Shown here: positions 33,431-41,531 of the stretch, in pieces
Numbering within the stretch: the stretch's first letter is position 1
Layout of the letters: the number at the start of each line of letters is the position of its first letter
DNA from: Streptomyces sp. NBC_00237
GTDB taxonomy: Bacteria > Actinomycetota > Actinomycetes > Streptomycetales > Streptomycetaceae
DNA length: 64,000 nucleotides
Reading direction: 5' to 3'
Assembly: GCF_026342435.1 (NCBI RefSeq)
Contig: NZ_JAPEMT010000002.1
Coordinates: 2,790,001-2,854,000 of the forward strand
Notes under the pieces: generated by a model
Databases searched by the model: none
What the model saw: only the letters and a program-made list of their open reading frames with translations
What the model was told of the DNA's origin: nothing
Made by a program: the position numbers and the translations under genes

Positions 33431-35464
33431 TTACCGATAAAGCTCCTCGATTTCCGCCGCATAGCGCTCCAGAACCGCTTTCCGCCGCACTTTCAGCGTC
33501 GGCGTGAGCGTGCCGTCCGCGATGCTGAGGTCCTCGTCCAGTACGGCGAAGGCCCGGAGGCGGGCGGGCCGGGACACCTGGGCGTTCGCCGCCTCGACGG
33601 CCTCGCGCACCAGCTCCCGCACGGCGGGGTGTCTCCCCGGTCGCTCGCCAAGCTCGTGCCCCTCCCTGGCCGCCCACGCCGCGATCTCCTCCGCGTCCAG
33701 CGTGATCAGTGCGACCGGGTGCGGGCGCCGGTCTCCGGCCATGACGGCGTACGAGACGTACCGGGACTGCTGGACGGCGTGCTCGACGAGGGAGGGCGTG
33801 AGGTTCTTCCCGGCGGACGTGATGATCAGGTCCTTCTTGCGCCCGGTGATGGTGAGATACCCGTCCTCGTCGAGAACCCCCAGGTCACCGGTGTGCAGCC
33901 AGCCGTCCGCGTCGAGGACTTCCCGGCTGGCGTCCGCATTCCCCTCGTACCCGGGGAAGACCATTCCGCCGCGCGCCAGCACCTCCCCGTCACCCTCCGC
34001 GATCCGGATCTCGCACCCGGGGTAGGCCCGCCCGACGCTCCCGTACCGCACGGCCCCCGGCCGGTTGAGCGAGATCACCCCGCCCGACTCGGTCATCCCG
34101 TACCCCTCGTAGACCGGGATCCCGCAGGCGCGCAGGAAGTCGAGGGTCTGCGGGGCGATCGGGGCGGCCCCGGTGAGGGCCCAGCGCACGCGCCCCCCGA
34201 AGGCGGCGCGCACGAGCCCGTACAGCGACTCCTCAGCAGCCTCGTACGCCTCCCTGTCGCTTTCCGGAAGCCTCCCCTCCGCAGCCAGGACCCCGATCCT
34301 CACCGCCTCCTCGAACCGCTCCCTGCCGCCCTCCTGTGCCTCCGCGAGCCCCAGCACCGTCGCGTGGACCTTCTCGAAGAAGCGGGGCACGGAGGGCAGG
34401 TGCGTGGGCCGCACCTCGGCCAGCTCTCCGATCACGTCCTCGATCCGCCCCCCGAAGTAGCACAACTCGCCGCCGAACATGAGGGTGTTGAGCTCGATGA
34501 GCTGTGCGAGGAGGTGGGCGAGAGGAAGGTAGAGGTACGTGACGTCGCCCGGCCCGCCCCGGATCATCTCGGCCCCGCCGTCCAGGACGGCCGCGAAGTT
34601 GGCATGGGTGAGCCGACACCCCTTGGGCGGCCCGGTGGTCCCGGACGTGTACACGATCGACGCCAGGTCCTCAGCCCGTACGCCCTCCCCCCGCCCAAGG
34701 AAGTCCTCCACGGTGACCCCGTGGACGGGCAGCCCCACAAGCTCCCCCAACAACACGGTCCGCACCCCTCCCCCCACCCCAGCCCCCTCGCCCAGCCGCC
34801 CCACCCCCTCCGCTCGCCCAGCCCCCTTGGGCGGCGGGGCCACCCCCTCCGCTCGCCCAGCCTCCTTGGGCGGCGGGGCCGCCCCCCGGGGGCGGGACGG
34901 GCGGGCAAGGGGGCGGCCCCCTCGCTCCGGGCCCACCCCGGAGCGCCCCCGCCCCACCCTGGTACCGCCTGCCCTCTCCGGAGAGGCCCCCGCCCCGACC
35001 CCGGTACCGCCCACCCCCTCCGGAGAGGCCCCAGCCCCGCTACCGCCCGCACCCTCCGCAGGGGCCCCCGTCACCGCACGCACCCGCTCCGCCTGGCTCG
35101 CGGTCTGGCAGAGCACCAGTGCCGCACCCGAGTCACCCAAGACCCAGGCCACCTCGTCGTCCCCCGCCGTCGGGTAGACGGGTACCACCACACCCCCCAC
35201 CGCCAGCACCGCGAAGTGCGCGTACGTCCAGTCGGCGCAGGTCTCCCCGAGGATGCCCACCCGGTCACCGGCCGAGACCCCGGCCGCCATCAGCCCGCGC
35301 CCGGCTTCCCGCACCCGCTCCCGGAACCTGGCGTACGAGACGGGGCCCGCCCCCTTCTCACGCAACGCGGGAAGATCCCCGTACCGCGCCCCCACCCACT
35401 CGGCGAACCCGGACAGTGCCGCAGGGCGCGGCCTCACCTCAGGCGTGTCAACCGTATCCGTCAT
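33431..35464 (-). CDS. Long-chain fatty acid-CoA ligase with an in-frame repeat insertion
   Basis: A 677-residue AMP-forming ligase of the FadD15-like group: fatty acid, ATP and CoA to acyl-CoA. The AMP motif is YTSGTTGPPKGC; YGMTESGGV and GWLHTGDLG with GRKKDLIITSAGKN form the adenylate and hinge motifs, and the C-terminal Lys (TLTPTLKVRRK) is present. About 100 residues (roughly 131-232) of Gly/Ala/Pro/Arg-rich sequence interrupt the N-terminal domain. That segment is encoded by DNA containing a dispersed intergenic repeat (see 34797-34960) and is not part of the fold. ATG 35464 is taken as the start; the gene is divergent from the AraC regulator. Confidence 0.9.
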   Translation of the reverse strand: MTDTVDTPEVRPRPAALSGFAEWVGARYGDLPALREKGAGPVSYARFRERVREAGRGLMAAGVSAGDRVGILGETCADWTYAHFAVLAVGGVVVPVYPTAGDDEVAWVLGDSGAALVLCQTASQAERVRAVTGAPAEGAGGSGAGASPEGVGGTGVGAGASPERAGGTRVGRGRSGVGPERGGRPLARPSRPRGAAPPPKEAGRAEGVAPPPKGAGRAEGVGRLGEGAGVGGGVRTVLLGELVGLPVHGVTVEDFLGRGEGVRAEDLASIVYTSGTTGPPKGCRLTHANFAAVLDGGAEMIRGGPGDVTYLYLPLAHLLAQLIELNTLMFGGELCYFGGRIEDVIGELAEVRPTHLPSVPRFFEKVHATVLGLAEAQEGGRERFEEAVRIGVLAAEGRLPESDREAYEAAEESLYGLVRAAFGGRVRWALTGAAPIAPQTLDFLRACGIPVYEGYGMTESGGVISLNRPGAVRYGSVGRAYPGCEIRIAEGDGEVLARGGMVFPGYEGNADASREVLDADGWLHTGDLGVLDEDGYLTITGRKKDLIITSAGKNLTPSLVEHAVQQSRYVSYAVMAGDRRPHPVALITLDAEEIAAWAAREGHELGERPGRHPAVRELVREAVEAANAQVSRPARLRAFAVLDEDLSIADGTLTPTLKVRRKAVLERYAAEIEELYR
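34797..34960. repeat. Dispersed repeat inserted in the acyl-CoA ligase coding region
   Basis: Positions 34864-34920 (57 bp) are identical to 51364-51420 in an intergenic region, and similarity continues on both sides with one substitution and one 1-bp indel over about 82 bp. Just upstream a 39-bp unit ending in CCTTGGGCGGCGGGGCC is repeated in tandem, as also near 51.25-51.36 kb. Arms related to GCCCCCTTG and CAAGGGGGC make the element self-complementary. Confidence 0.85.
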
Positions 35465-35499
35465 GACCCGACGGTAAGTAGCCATCCCTCCACGGGAGA

Positions 35500-35514
35500 T
35501 GACGGGAAACGTCA
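35500..35514. promoter_or_regulatory. Inverted repeat between acyl-CoA ligase and AraC genes
   Basis: TGACG, GGAAA spacer, CGTCA in the 92-bp divergent gap. A candidate operator for the adjacent AraC-family regulator; no experimental basis. Confidence 0.4.
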
Positions 35515-35556
35515 CCCCCACTGACCCACGCGCTCACAGCGACTACCTTCCCCTCC

Positions 35557-36600
35557 ATGGGCAAGCGGACGATCACCGTGCACCACGTACGGGCCGTACT
35601 GCGCGGCGCCGAGCGCGCCGGGAAGGACACGGTCCCGCTCCTCCAGGCCGCCCAGATCCCGCCCCTCCTGCTGGGCGACGACCGCGCCCGCGTGACGAGC
35701 ACCCAATTCGCCCGCCTCTTTAGGGCGTTGTACCGGACCACACAGGACGAGTTCCTGGGCCTGGCCACCGCCCCCAGCCGCCCCGGGACCTTCGCGATGA
35801 TGTGTTACGCGGCGATGGCCTGCCCTGATCTCGGCCGGGCGATGGAACGCGGCACCGCCTTCTACGCCCTCTTCGACGGCGGCCCCCGCCTCTCCCTCAC
35901 CCGTACGCCCGCCGAGGCGGTCTTCACCGTGCACAACCAACTCGGCGCGGCGGAGAGCCGGTTCGAGGACCGGTTCCTCAGCGAGTGCATGGTGATCATC
36001 TGGCACCGGCTGTGCAGCTGGCTGACCGGCAGCCGGATCCCGCTCCGCTGGGCGGAGTTCGCCTACCCTCCCCCTCCCCACGAGGACGAGTACGGGAGCC
36101 TCTTCGGCTGCCCGGTCCGTTTCGGGGCCGCCCGCACGGCGGCGGGCTTCGACGCCCACTGGCTCTCGGCCCCGCTCGTCCAGGACGAGGAGTCCCTCGA
36201 CGCCCTGCTGCACCGCGCCCCCTTCGACCTCCTCACCCGCCGCGAGTACGGCACGACGGTCGCCGAGCAGGTCCGCCGCTCCCTCGCCCAGGCGCTCCGG
36301 GCGTCCCCCCGTCTCCCCTCCCTCACCGAGACGGCGGCCCGCCTCGCCGTCAGCCCCGCGACGCTCCGCCGCCGCCTGGACCGGGAGGGCACGAGCTTCC
36401 AGCAGCTCAAGGACGCGGTGCGGCGGGACGCGGCCATCGCGGGCCTGACGGAGGGCAGCGAACCGATAGCGGAGCTGGCGGCACGGCTCGGCTTCTCGGA
36501 GGACACGAGCTTCCACCGGGCGTTCCGCCGGTGGACGGGGACGACGCCGGGGGCGTACCGGGTGGCGGCACACGACGCCTGCGAGACGCCGGGCCCGTGA
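35557..36600 (+). CDS. AraC-family regulator (OruR/ArgR-like)
   Basis: A 347-residue regulator. An N-terminal arabinose-binding-type domain of the ornithine-utilisation regulator group (about 20-200) is followed by a C-terminal double HTH (about 250-340) with LAVSPATLRRRLDREGTSFQQLKD and IAELAARLGFSEDTSFHRAFRRWTGTTPGAYR. Divergent from the fatty acyl-CoA ligase gene, which it plausibly controls in response to a lipid or amino-acid ligand. The last codons (ACETPGP) are drawn from the first, degenerate unit of the downstream 33-bp repeat array, so the C-terminus was probably reshaped by it. Confidence 0.9.
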   Translation: MGKRTITVHHVRAVLRGAERAGKDTVPLLQAAQIPPLLLGDDRARVTSTQFARLFRALYRTTQDEFLGLATAPSRPGTFAMMCYAAMACPDLGRAMERGTAFYALFDGGPRLSLTRTPAEAVFTVHNQLGAAESRFEDRFLSECMVIIWHRLCSWLTGSRIPLRWAEFAYPPPPHEDEYGSLFGCPVRFGAARTAAGFDAHWLSAPLVQDEESLDALLHRAPFDLLTRREYGTTVAEQVRRSLAQALRASPRLPSLTETAARLAVSPATLRRRLDREGTSFQQLKDAVRRDAAIAGLTEGSEPIAELAARLGFSEDTSFHRAFRRWTGTTPGAYRVAAHDACETPGP

Positions 36601-36740
36601 ATCACCAGCCCTCGTGAGACACCGGGCCCCTGAAGCACAAGCCCTCGTGAGACACCGGGCCCCTGAAGCACAAGCCTTCGTGACACGCCGAGTCCCTGAA
36701 GCACCGGCCCTCGTGAGACGCCGCGTCAGTGAAGCTGAGC
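36577..36740. repeat. 33-bp minisatellite starting in the AraC gene end
   Basis: Units begin at 36609, 36642, 36675 and 36708 (consensus CCCTCGTGAGACACCGGGCC plus 13 bp), the first two nearly identical. A degenerate fifth unit, 36577-36608, contains the AraC stop codon. The array fills most of the gap to the lipase gene. 33 bp is a multiple of three, but no gene there has a ribosome binding site. Confidence 0.85.
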
Positions 36741-36840
36741 GTTCCGGTCAGAGCGTTTCTTACTCGCCGGTCACTAGGTTCTCCGGACGAACGCGCACTC
36801 CGCGTTTCGCGCACCCCCCACCCGCCCGTAGGGAGAGCCC

Positions 36841-38004
36841 ATGTCCGTACGTACCAGAGTGCTCGCGGCAGCCGCAGCCCTCGCCCTGTCCGCAGCCCTG
36901 CCGACGGCGGCGACCGCCACCGCCGAACCCTCCGCCGCAGACGCCCCCGGCACCCTCCTCTCCGCCTCCCCCACCTCCTTCCACCCCCTCCCCCTCCAGC
37001 CCACCAACACCGACGCCTGGCACATCAACTACCGCTCCACGACCGCGAAGGGCGCGGCCAACACCGTCTCGGGCACGGTCATCGTCCCGAAGGACGGCCG
37101 GAAGGGCCCTCGCCCCCTCGTCACGTACGCCGTCGGCACGGTCGGCATGGGCGACCAGTGCGCCCCCAGCGCGGGCTTCCCGTACGGCACGACGGTCGAG
37201 GCCACCCTCATCAACGCGGTCGTGCAGCGCGGCTGGGCGGTCGCCGTCACGGACTACGAGGGCCTCGGCACGCCGGGCGACCACACGTACACGGTGGGCC
37301 GCGCGGAGGGCCAGGCCGTCCTGGACGCGGCGCGCGCGGCGATGAAGCTCCCGGCCTCGCAGACGGGGCTGACCCCGGACTCCCCCGTCGGCATCATGGG
37401 CTACTCGCAGGGCGGCCAGGCCAGCAGTTGGGCGGCCGAACTCCACGACTCGTACGCCCCTGAGCTGAACGTGAAGGGCACGGCGACCGGCGGCGTCCCC
37501 GCCGACCTGATGGAGGTCGCCAAGTTCAACGACGGCAACCTCGGCGCGGGCCTGATACTGATGGCAGCCGCGGGCCACGACACGGCCTACCCGGAGCTGA
37601 AGCTCGACTCCTACCTCAACCAGCAGGGCAAGGCGTACGTCGACTTCATGCGCAAGAACTGCGTGGCGATCAACGCGATCTCCGCCCCCTTCAAGCGCAT
37701 CAGCGAGGTGACGACCACCAACCCCCTCGAATCCCCCGCCTGGCAAGCGAAGTTGGCGGCTTCGAGGCTCGGCACGCACGCCCCCGACCACCCGGTCTAC
37801 CTCTACCACGGCGGCCTCGACGAGCTGATCCCGTACAAGATGGGCACCCAGCTCAGGGCCGATTGGTGCGCGCGGGGCGCGAAGGTGCAATGGCGCTCGC
37901 ACCCGCTCCTGGAGCACATCGGCGGGGTGACGGTCGGGGCGTTCCCGGCGATGGACTGGCTGGGCGACCGCTTCGCCGGCAGGCCGGCGACCGGCAACTG
38001 CTGA
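36841..38004 (+). CDS. Secreted lipase (secretory lipase family)
   Basis: A 387-residue secreted alpha/beta hydrolase. Signal peptide ends near ATATAEP. The nucleophile is Ser189 in GYSQGG; the late YLYHGGLDELIPY supplies the acid and HPLLEHIGG the His region. Resembles fungal/actinobacterial secretory lipases acting on triacylglycerols or esters. Cysteines at QCAPSAG, KNCVAIN, DWCARG and the terminal GNC suggest disulfides. GGGAGAG before ATG 36841 is a good binding site. A second family member lies at 38755-40038 in the opposite direction. Confidence 0.9.
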   Translation: MSVRTRVLAAAAALALSAALPTAATATAEPSAADAPGTLLSASPTSFHPLPLQPTNTDAWHINYRSTTAKGAANTVSGTVIVPKDGRKGPRPLVTYAVGTVGMGDQCAPSAGFPYGTTVEATLINAVVQRGWAVAVTDYEGLGTPGDHTYTVGRAEGQAVLDAARAAMKLPASQTGLTPDSPVGIMGYSQGGQASSWAAELHDSYAPELNVKGTATGGVPADLMEVAKFNDGNLGAGLILMAAAGHDTAYPELKLDSYLNQQGKAYVDFMRKNCVAINAISAPFKRISEVTTTNPLESPAWQAKLAASRLGTHAPDHPVYLYHGGLDELIPYKMGTQLRADWCARGAKVQWRSHPLLEHIGGVTVGAFPAMDWLGDRFAGRPATGNC

Positions 38005-38030
38005 CCTCCGCGTGAACCCCACGCACGACA

Positions 38031-38066
38031 GGGGCCCAGCCGCGATCTCAGGAGCGGCCGGGCCCC
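38031..38066. terminator. Hairpin after the secreted lipase gene
   Basis: GGGGCCC pairs with GGGCCCC and CCGC with GCGG around a 10-nt loop. Located 27 bp past the lipase stop; no T-run. Confidence 0.6.
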
Positions 38067-38072
38067 ACGCCC

Positions 38073-38123
38073 GTAAACGATCTGTCCCCGCAAACGATCT
38101 GTCCCCGTAAATGACCTGGCGGG
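38073..38123. repeat. Three 17-bp direct repeats before the DinB-like gene
   Basis: Units at 38073, 38090 and 38107 (GTAAACGATCTGTCCCC, the third diverged). They sit 30-80 bp upstream of the next ATG and may be binding sites. Confidence 0.6.
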
Positions 38124-38151
38124 ACGGCCTTTCACGCACGACGATGACCTC

Positions 38152-38715
38152 ATGACTGATCAACCCGCACGATGGACCCAGGCGACCGTCTACCCCGACA
38201 TGTGGGTGAACCCGGACGACGACCCGCGCGACAGCGACCAGGACAGCCCCGAGGGCGAACTCGACACGCTCCTCGACTTCATCCGGAACTATCGCCTCAC
38301 CCTCCGCATGAAGTGCGAGGGCCTGACCCCGGAACAGCTCGCCCTGCGCTCCGTCCCCCCGTCGACGATGTCCCTCCTGGGCCTGGTCCGCCATCTCGCG
38401 GAGGTGGAGCGCGACTGGCTCAACTGGATCACGCACGGCGACCCGCTCCCCAAGCTGTACGGGAAGCGGGACGCGGACTTCGACGAGGCGGTCGGGACCG
38501 AGGCGGAGGTGTCCGCCGCCTTCGCCGACCTTGAGCGGGAACAGGCCGCCACGGACGCCGAGTTGGAGAAGTACTACGACAACCTCGGCGAGCACGTCGG
38601 CCGCGAGGAGATCGCGGTGCGCGAGCTGATGGTGCACATGGTGGACGAGTACGCCCGCCACTGCGGCCACGCGGACCTGCTGCGGGAGTGCGTGGACGGG
38701 CGGGTCGGCCAGTAG
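38152..38715 (+). CDS. DinB-like protein (DUF664)
   Basis: A 187-residue four-helix-bundle protein of the DinB/YfiT group, many of which are thiol (mycothiol)-dependent metal proteins. MSLLGLVRHLAEVERDW provides one His; VHMVDEYARHCGHADLLRE provides the two C-terminal His residues of the usual three-His metal site. Length and pattern fit the family. The substrate is unknown. It lies between two secreted lipase genes; no functional link is evident. Confidence 0.88.
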   Translation: MTDQPARWTQATVYPDMWVNPDDDPRDSDQDSPEGELDTLLDFIRNYRLTLRMKCEGLTPEQLALRSVPPSTMSLLGLVRHLAEVERDWLNWITHGDPLPKLYGKRDADFDEAVGTEAEVSAAFADLEREQAATDAELEKYYDNLGEHVGREEIAVRELMVHMVDEYARHCGHADLLRECVDGRVGQ

Positions 38716-38754
38716 GCCGGGCCACCGGCCCGCACCCGGCGGCCCGAGCCCCGG

Positions 38755-40038
38755 TCAGCCGGTCTTCGCCGACGCGTCGAAGAAGCGGATGATCCGGGGC
38801 ACGGCCTCCCGCACCGAGTCGCTGTGGTCGTAGCCGTCCAGCTCGATCACCCGGCTCGCGGCGCCGTTGCGCGTCAACTGGCCTTCGCAGTAGCGGGCGT
38901 GACTGATGTTGACGTCCCTGTCGCCCCCGCCGTGGAAGATCTCCACCGGTACGTTCGGACGCCAGTCGCACGTGGTGTCCACCGCGCGCAGCTTCTCCTT
39001 CAGGACGCCTTCGGGCTTGCGGATCCTGTTCAGGAAGTCCTCGTGGAACAGGTCCTTGGACTTCATCGTGAGCCCCTTCATGATCTCGTCGGTGGTGTGA
39101 TGGCCGTCGAAGAGGGCCTCCACCCCGGCGGCGTAAGGGGCTTTGAAGACCTCGTCGGAGGACCCGTACAGGCCGTACGTCTTGTTCCAGGCGGTGGCGA
39201 AGTAGGCGAGGTAGATGCCTGACTTCTCGATCGTGTCGTTGGCGGCGGCGGCCTCGAAGGCCGAGAGGTCGAAGGGGCCGCCGACCGGGGCGAGCGCGCC
39301 GAGCCGGAAGTAGCGGTCGGCACCCTCCTGCTGGAGGGCCCGGCCCACCATCATGGTCGCGGGGCCGCCCTGCGAGAAGCCACTGACCTGCACCTTCCGT
39401 GCCAGTTCCCGGCCACTGCGGTGGGCGAAGGTCCTGGCGGCGCGCAGGCCGTCCACCGAGGCCGCGACCGTGGCCCGGGGGTCGCCGTACGGGTGGAAGC
39501 CCGGGCCCGCGCCGAGGCCCACGTAGTCGGGCGCCGACACGGCCCGGCCGGTCGAGGCGAAGAGCAGGGAGACGAGCCGGTCGGTGGACTTCGGGTTCTC
39601 CGATGCGACGTCCTTGCGGTAGGCGGTGGTGCCGTGCAGCCAGGAGACGGTTTGCAGGTGGCGCGCCCGGCTCTTGGGCAGAACGACGAGCTGGCTCGCG
39701 GTGGTGGGGGCGCCCGCGCTGTTGGTGGTGCGGTAGACGACCTGGTAGGCGGTCACGCCGTAGCGGACCTGGGCCGTGGCGAGCGTGCCGCGGAGTTCGG
39801 CGATCACTTGCTCGGCCGTGAAGTCGGCCACCTGCTTGACGGAGACGAGGGTTCCGCCGTGCGACCGCTCGACGCGGGAGTCGGCCGCCGAAGCGGAAGC
39901 GGAAGCCGAGGCCGTCGACGGAGCCGAAGCCGTCGACGGGGTCGAGGCCACCGCCGACACCGGGGCCAGCAGGGCGGACACTCCTCCAAGTACCGCCGCA
40001 CCAGAGAGAGTTCGTAACTTTGCTCGCCGTGAGTTCAT
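38755..40038 (-). CDS. Secreted lipase, second family member
   Basis: A 427-residue secreted hydrolase. The N-terminus has a Tat/Sec-like signal (NSRRAKLRTLSGAAVLGGVSALLAPVSAVAS) followed by an Ala/Ser/Thr repeat linker. Core motifs: SWLHGTTAY, SAPDYVGLG, Ser222 in GFSQGG, VEIFHGGGDRDVNI (acid) and DGYDHSD (His). Related to secretory lipases but only distantly to the one at 36.8 kb. The stop is 39 bp from the converging DinB-like gene. ATG 40038 is the best start, although no strong ribosome binding site precedes it. Confidence 0.88.
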   Translation of the reverse strand: MNSRRAKLRTLSGAAVLGGVSALLAPVSAVASTPSTASAPSTASASASASAADSRVERSHGGTLVSVKQVADFTAEQVIAELRGTLATAQVRYGVTAYQVVYRTTNSAGAPTTASQLVVLPKSRARHLQTVSWLHGTTAYRKDVASENPKSTDRLVSLLFASTGRAVSAPDYVGLGAGPGFHPYGDPRATVAASVDGLRAARTFAHRSGRELARKVQVSGFSQGGPATMMVGRALQQEGADRYFRLGALAPVGGPFDLSAFEAAAANDTIEKSGIYLAYFATAWNKTYGLYGSSDEVFKAPYAAGVEALFDGHHTTDEIMKGLTMKSKDLFHEDFLNRIRKPEGVLKEKLRAVDTTCDWRPNVPVEIFHGGGDRDVNISHARYCEGQLTRNGAASRVIELDGYDHSDSVREAVPRIIRFFDASAKTG

Positions 40039-40179
40039 GGATGGATCATGCCCATCGGCCGCCCCGCCGGGACATGGGACGCCCACCCCGAACCGCACGG
40101 GGGGAAGCCCCCCAAGACCCATAGGGGAGACCCGACACCCACCCGTCTCACCCTCTCCGATGTGACCTGCGCCACAAGC

Positions 40180-40206
40180 TGTCACAGCCCCGGACCCTCC
40201 GGTGTC
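40180..40206 (+). promoter_or_regulatory. Candidate ECF41 promoter
   Basis: TGTCACA (40180-40186), 16-bp spacer, TGTC (40203-40206). As I recall, ECF41 sigma factors use TGTCACA and CGTC at about this spacing; one base differs in the -10. It precedes the flavoprotein gene whose downstream neighbour is an ECF41 sigma gene. TGTGAC at 40161-40166 forms an inverted repeat with GTCACA. Confidence 0.6.
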
Positions 40207-40245
40207 TTGTGATCGAACCCCCCTTCGAGCGCAGGAGAGAACACC

Positions 40246-41490
40246 ATGAACGAGAACACCGTGACCGGCGCGCACACCGAGATCGTCGTCATCGGTGGCG
40301 GCTACGCAGGCGTCATGGCCGCCAACCGCCTCACCCAGCGCCCCGACGTCACCGTCACCCTCGTCAACCCCCGCCCCACCTTCATCCACCGCATCCGCCT
40401 CCACCAGCAGGTCGGCGACACCGGCAACGCGGTCGTCGCGTTCGCGGACGTCCTCGCCGAGCGCGTCCGGCTGCTCGTCGGCTCGGTGGAGCGCATCGAC
40501 GCCGACGCGCGCAGCCTCGCGCTGGAGTCAGGCGAGACGGTCCGTTACGACTACCTCGTGTACGCCGTCGGCAGCGGCAGCGCCGATCCGAGCGTCCCGG
40601 GCGCCGCCGAGTTCGCCTACCCGATCGCCACCTTCGAGGAGGCGGAGCGCCTGCGTCCGGTACTGGCGGCAGCAGGCCCGCAGGCGGCCGTCACCGTCGT
40701 CGGCTCGGGCCCCACCGGCATCGAGACCGCCGCCGAACTCGCCGAGGCGGGCCGGAAGGTGACCCTGGTCTGTGGCGGCGAGCTGAACCCGTACCTCCAC
40801 CCGCGTGGCCGCCGCTCGGTCGCCAAGCGCCTCGCCCGCCTCGGCGTGACGGTCGTCGACGGGGCCGGGAGCCGGGCCGCCGCCGTCACCCGCGACGCCG
40901 TCCGCCTCGCCGACGGCCGCGAGCTCCCCAGCGCCGTGACCATCTGGACCGTCGGCTTCGGCGTCCCCGACCTGGCCGTACGCAGCGGCCTGAGCACCGA
41001 CGCCCTCGGCCGACTCCTCACCGACGAGACCCTGACCAGCGTCGACGACGACCGCATCCTCGCCGCAGGCGACTCGGCCGCCCCCTCGAACCTGCCCATG
41101 CGCATGAGCTGCCAGGCCGCGATGCCGCTGGGTGCGCGCGCCGCCGACACCCTCCTCAGCCGGATCGCGGGCGAGCGGCCGGAGCCGGTCGGCCAGCCGT
41201 TCGGCGCGCAGTGCATCAGCCTGGGGCGGCGCGACGGGATCTTCCAGTTCGCCAACAAGGCGGACGTCGCGATCTGGTTCAACGTCGACGGCGCTCCCGG
41301 TGCGAAGCTGAAGGAGCTGGTGTGCACGTTCGTGGTCAAGCACTTGGCGAGCGAGGGGAAGAAGCCCGGTTCGTACGGCCTGCACCGCGCCAAGGGCGGG
41401 GCCGCCCAGCGCCAACTGCGCCTGCGCACCGAGCAGAAGGAGACCGCACCTGCTCCCGCATCTGCCCCCGCCCTCGACCGCGCCGCCTGA
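40246..41490 (+). CDS. NDH-2-like FAD-dependent pyridine nucleotide oxidoreductase
   Basis: A 414-residue two-dinucleotide-binding-fold protein like type II NADH dehydrogenases. FAD site VVIGGGYAGVMAANRL (about 14-29), NAD site VTVVGSGPTGIETAAELAEAG, and the second FAD motif RILAAGDSAAP are intact. No membrane helix is obvious, so membrane association would be peripheral. GGAGAGAACACC precedes the ATG. The gene lies 41 bp before an ECF41 sigma gene; ECF41 factors are usually linked to an oxidoreductase, decarboxylase or epimerase, and this is the oxidoreductase case. Confidence 0.9.
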   Translation: MNENTVTGAHTEIVVIGGGYAGVMAANRLTQRPDVTVTLVNPRPTFIHRIRLHQQVGDTGNAVVAFADVLAERVRLLVGSVERIDADARSLALESGETVRYDYLVYAVGSGSADPSVPGAAEFAYPIATFEEAERLRPVLAAAGPQAAVTVVGSGPTGIETAAELAEAGRKVTLVCGGELNPYLHPRGRRSVAKRLARLGVTVVDGAGSRAAAVTRDAVRLADGRELPSAVTIWTVGFGVPDLAVRSGLSTDALGRLLTDETLTSVDDDRILAAGDSAAPSNLPMRMSCQAAMPLGARAADTLLSRIAGERPEPVGQPFGAQCISLGRRDGIFQFANKADVAIWFNVDGAPGAKLKELVCTFVVKHLASEGKKPGSYGLHRAKGGAAQRQLRLRTEQKETAPAPASAPALDRAA

Positions 41491-41531
41491 CCGGTCCATG
41501 ATCAGCGGCAGTCGACGATAAGGACCGTGCC

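Noticed and set aside
36609-36740. CRISPR array.
   Set aside because: Tandem units with no spacers; it is a minisatellite.
36614-37345. A plus-strand frame reading through the 33-bp repeats into the lipase region.
   Set aside because: It is in a different frame from the lipase, has repeat-derived sequence and no binding site.
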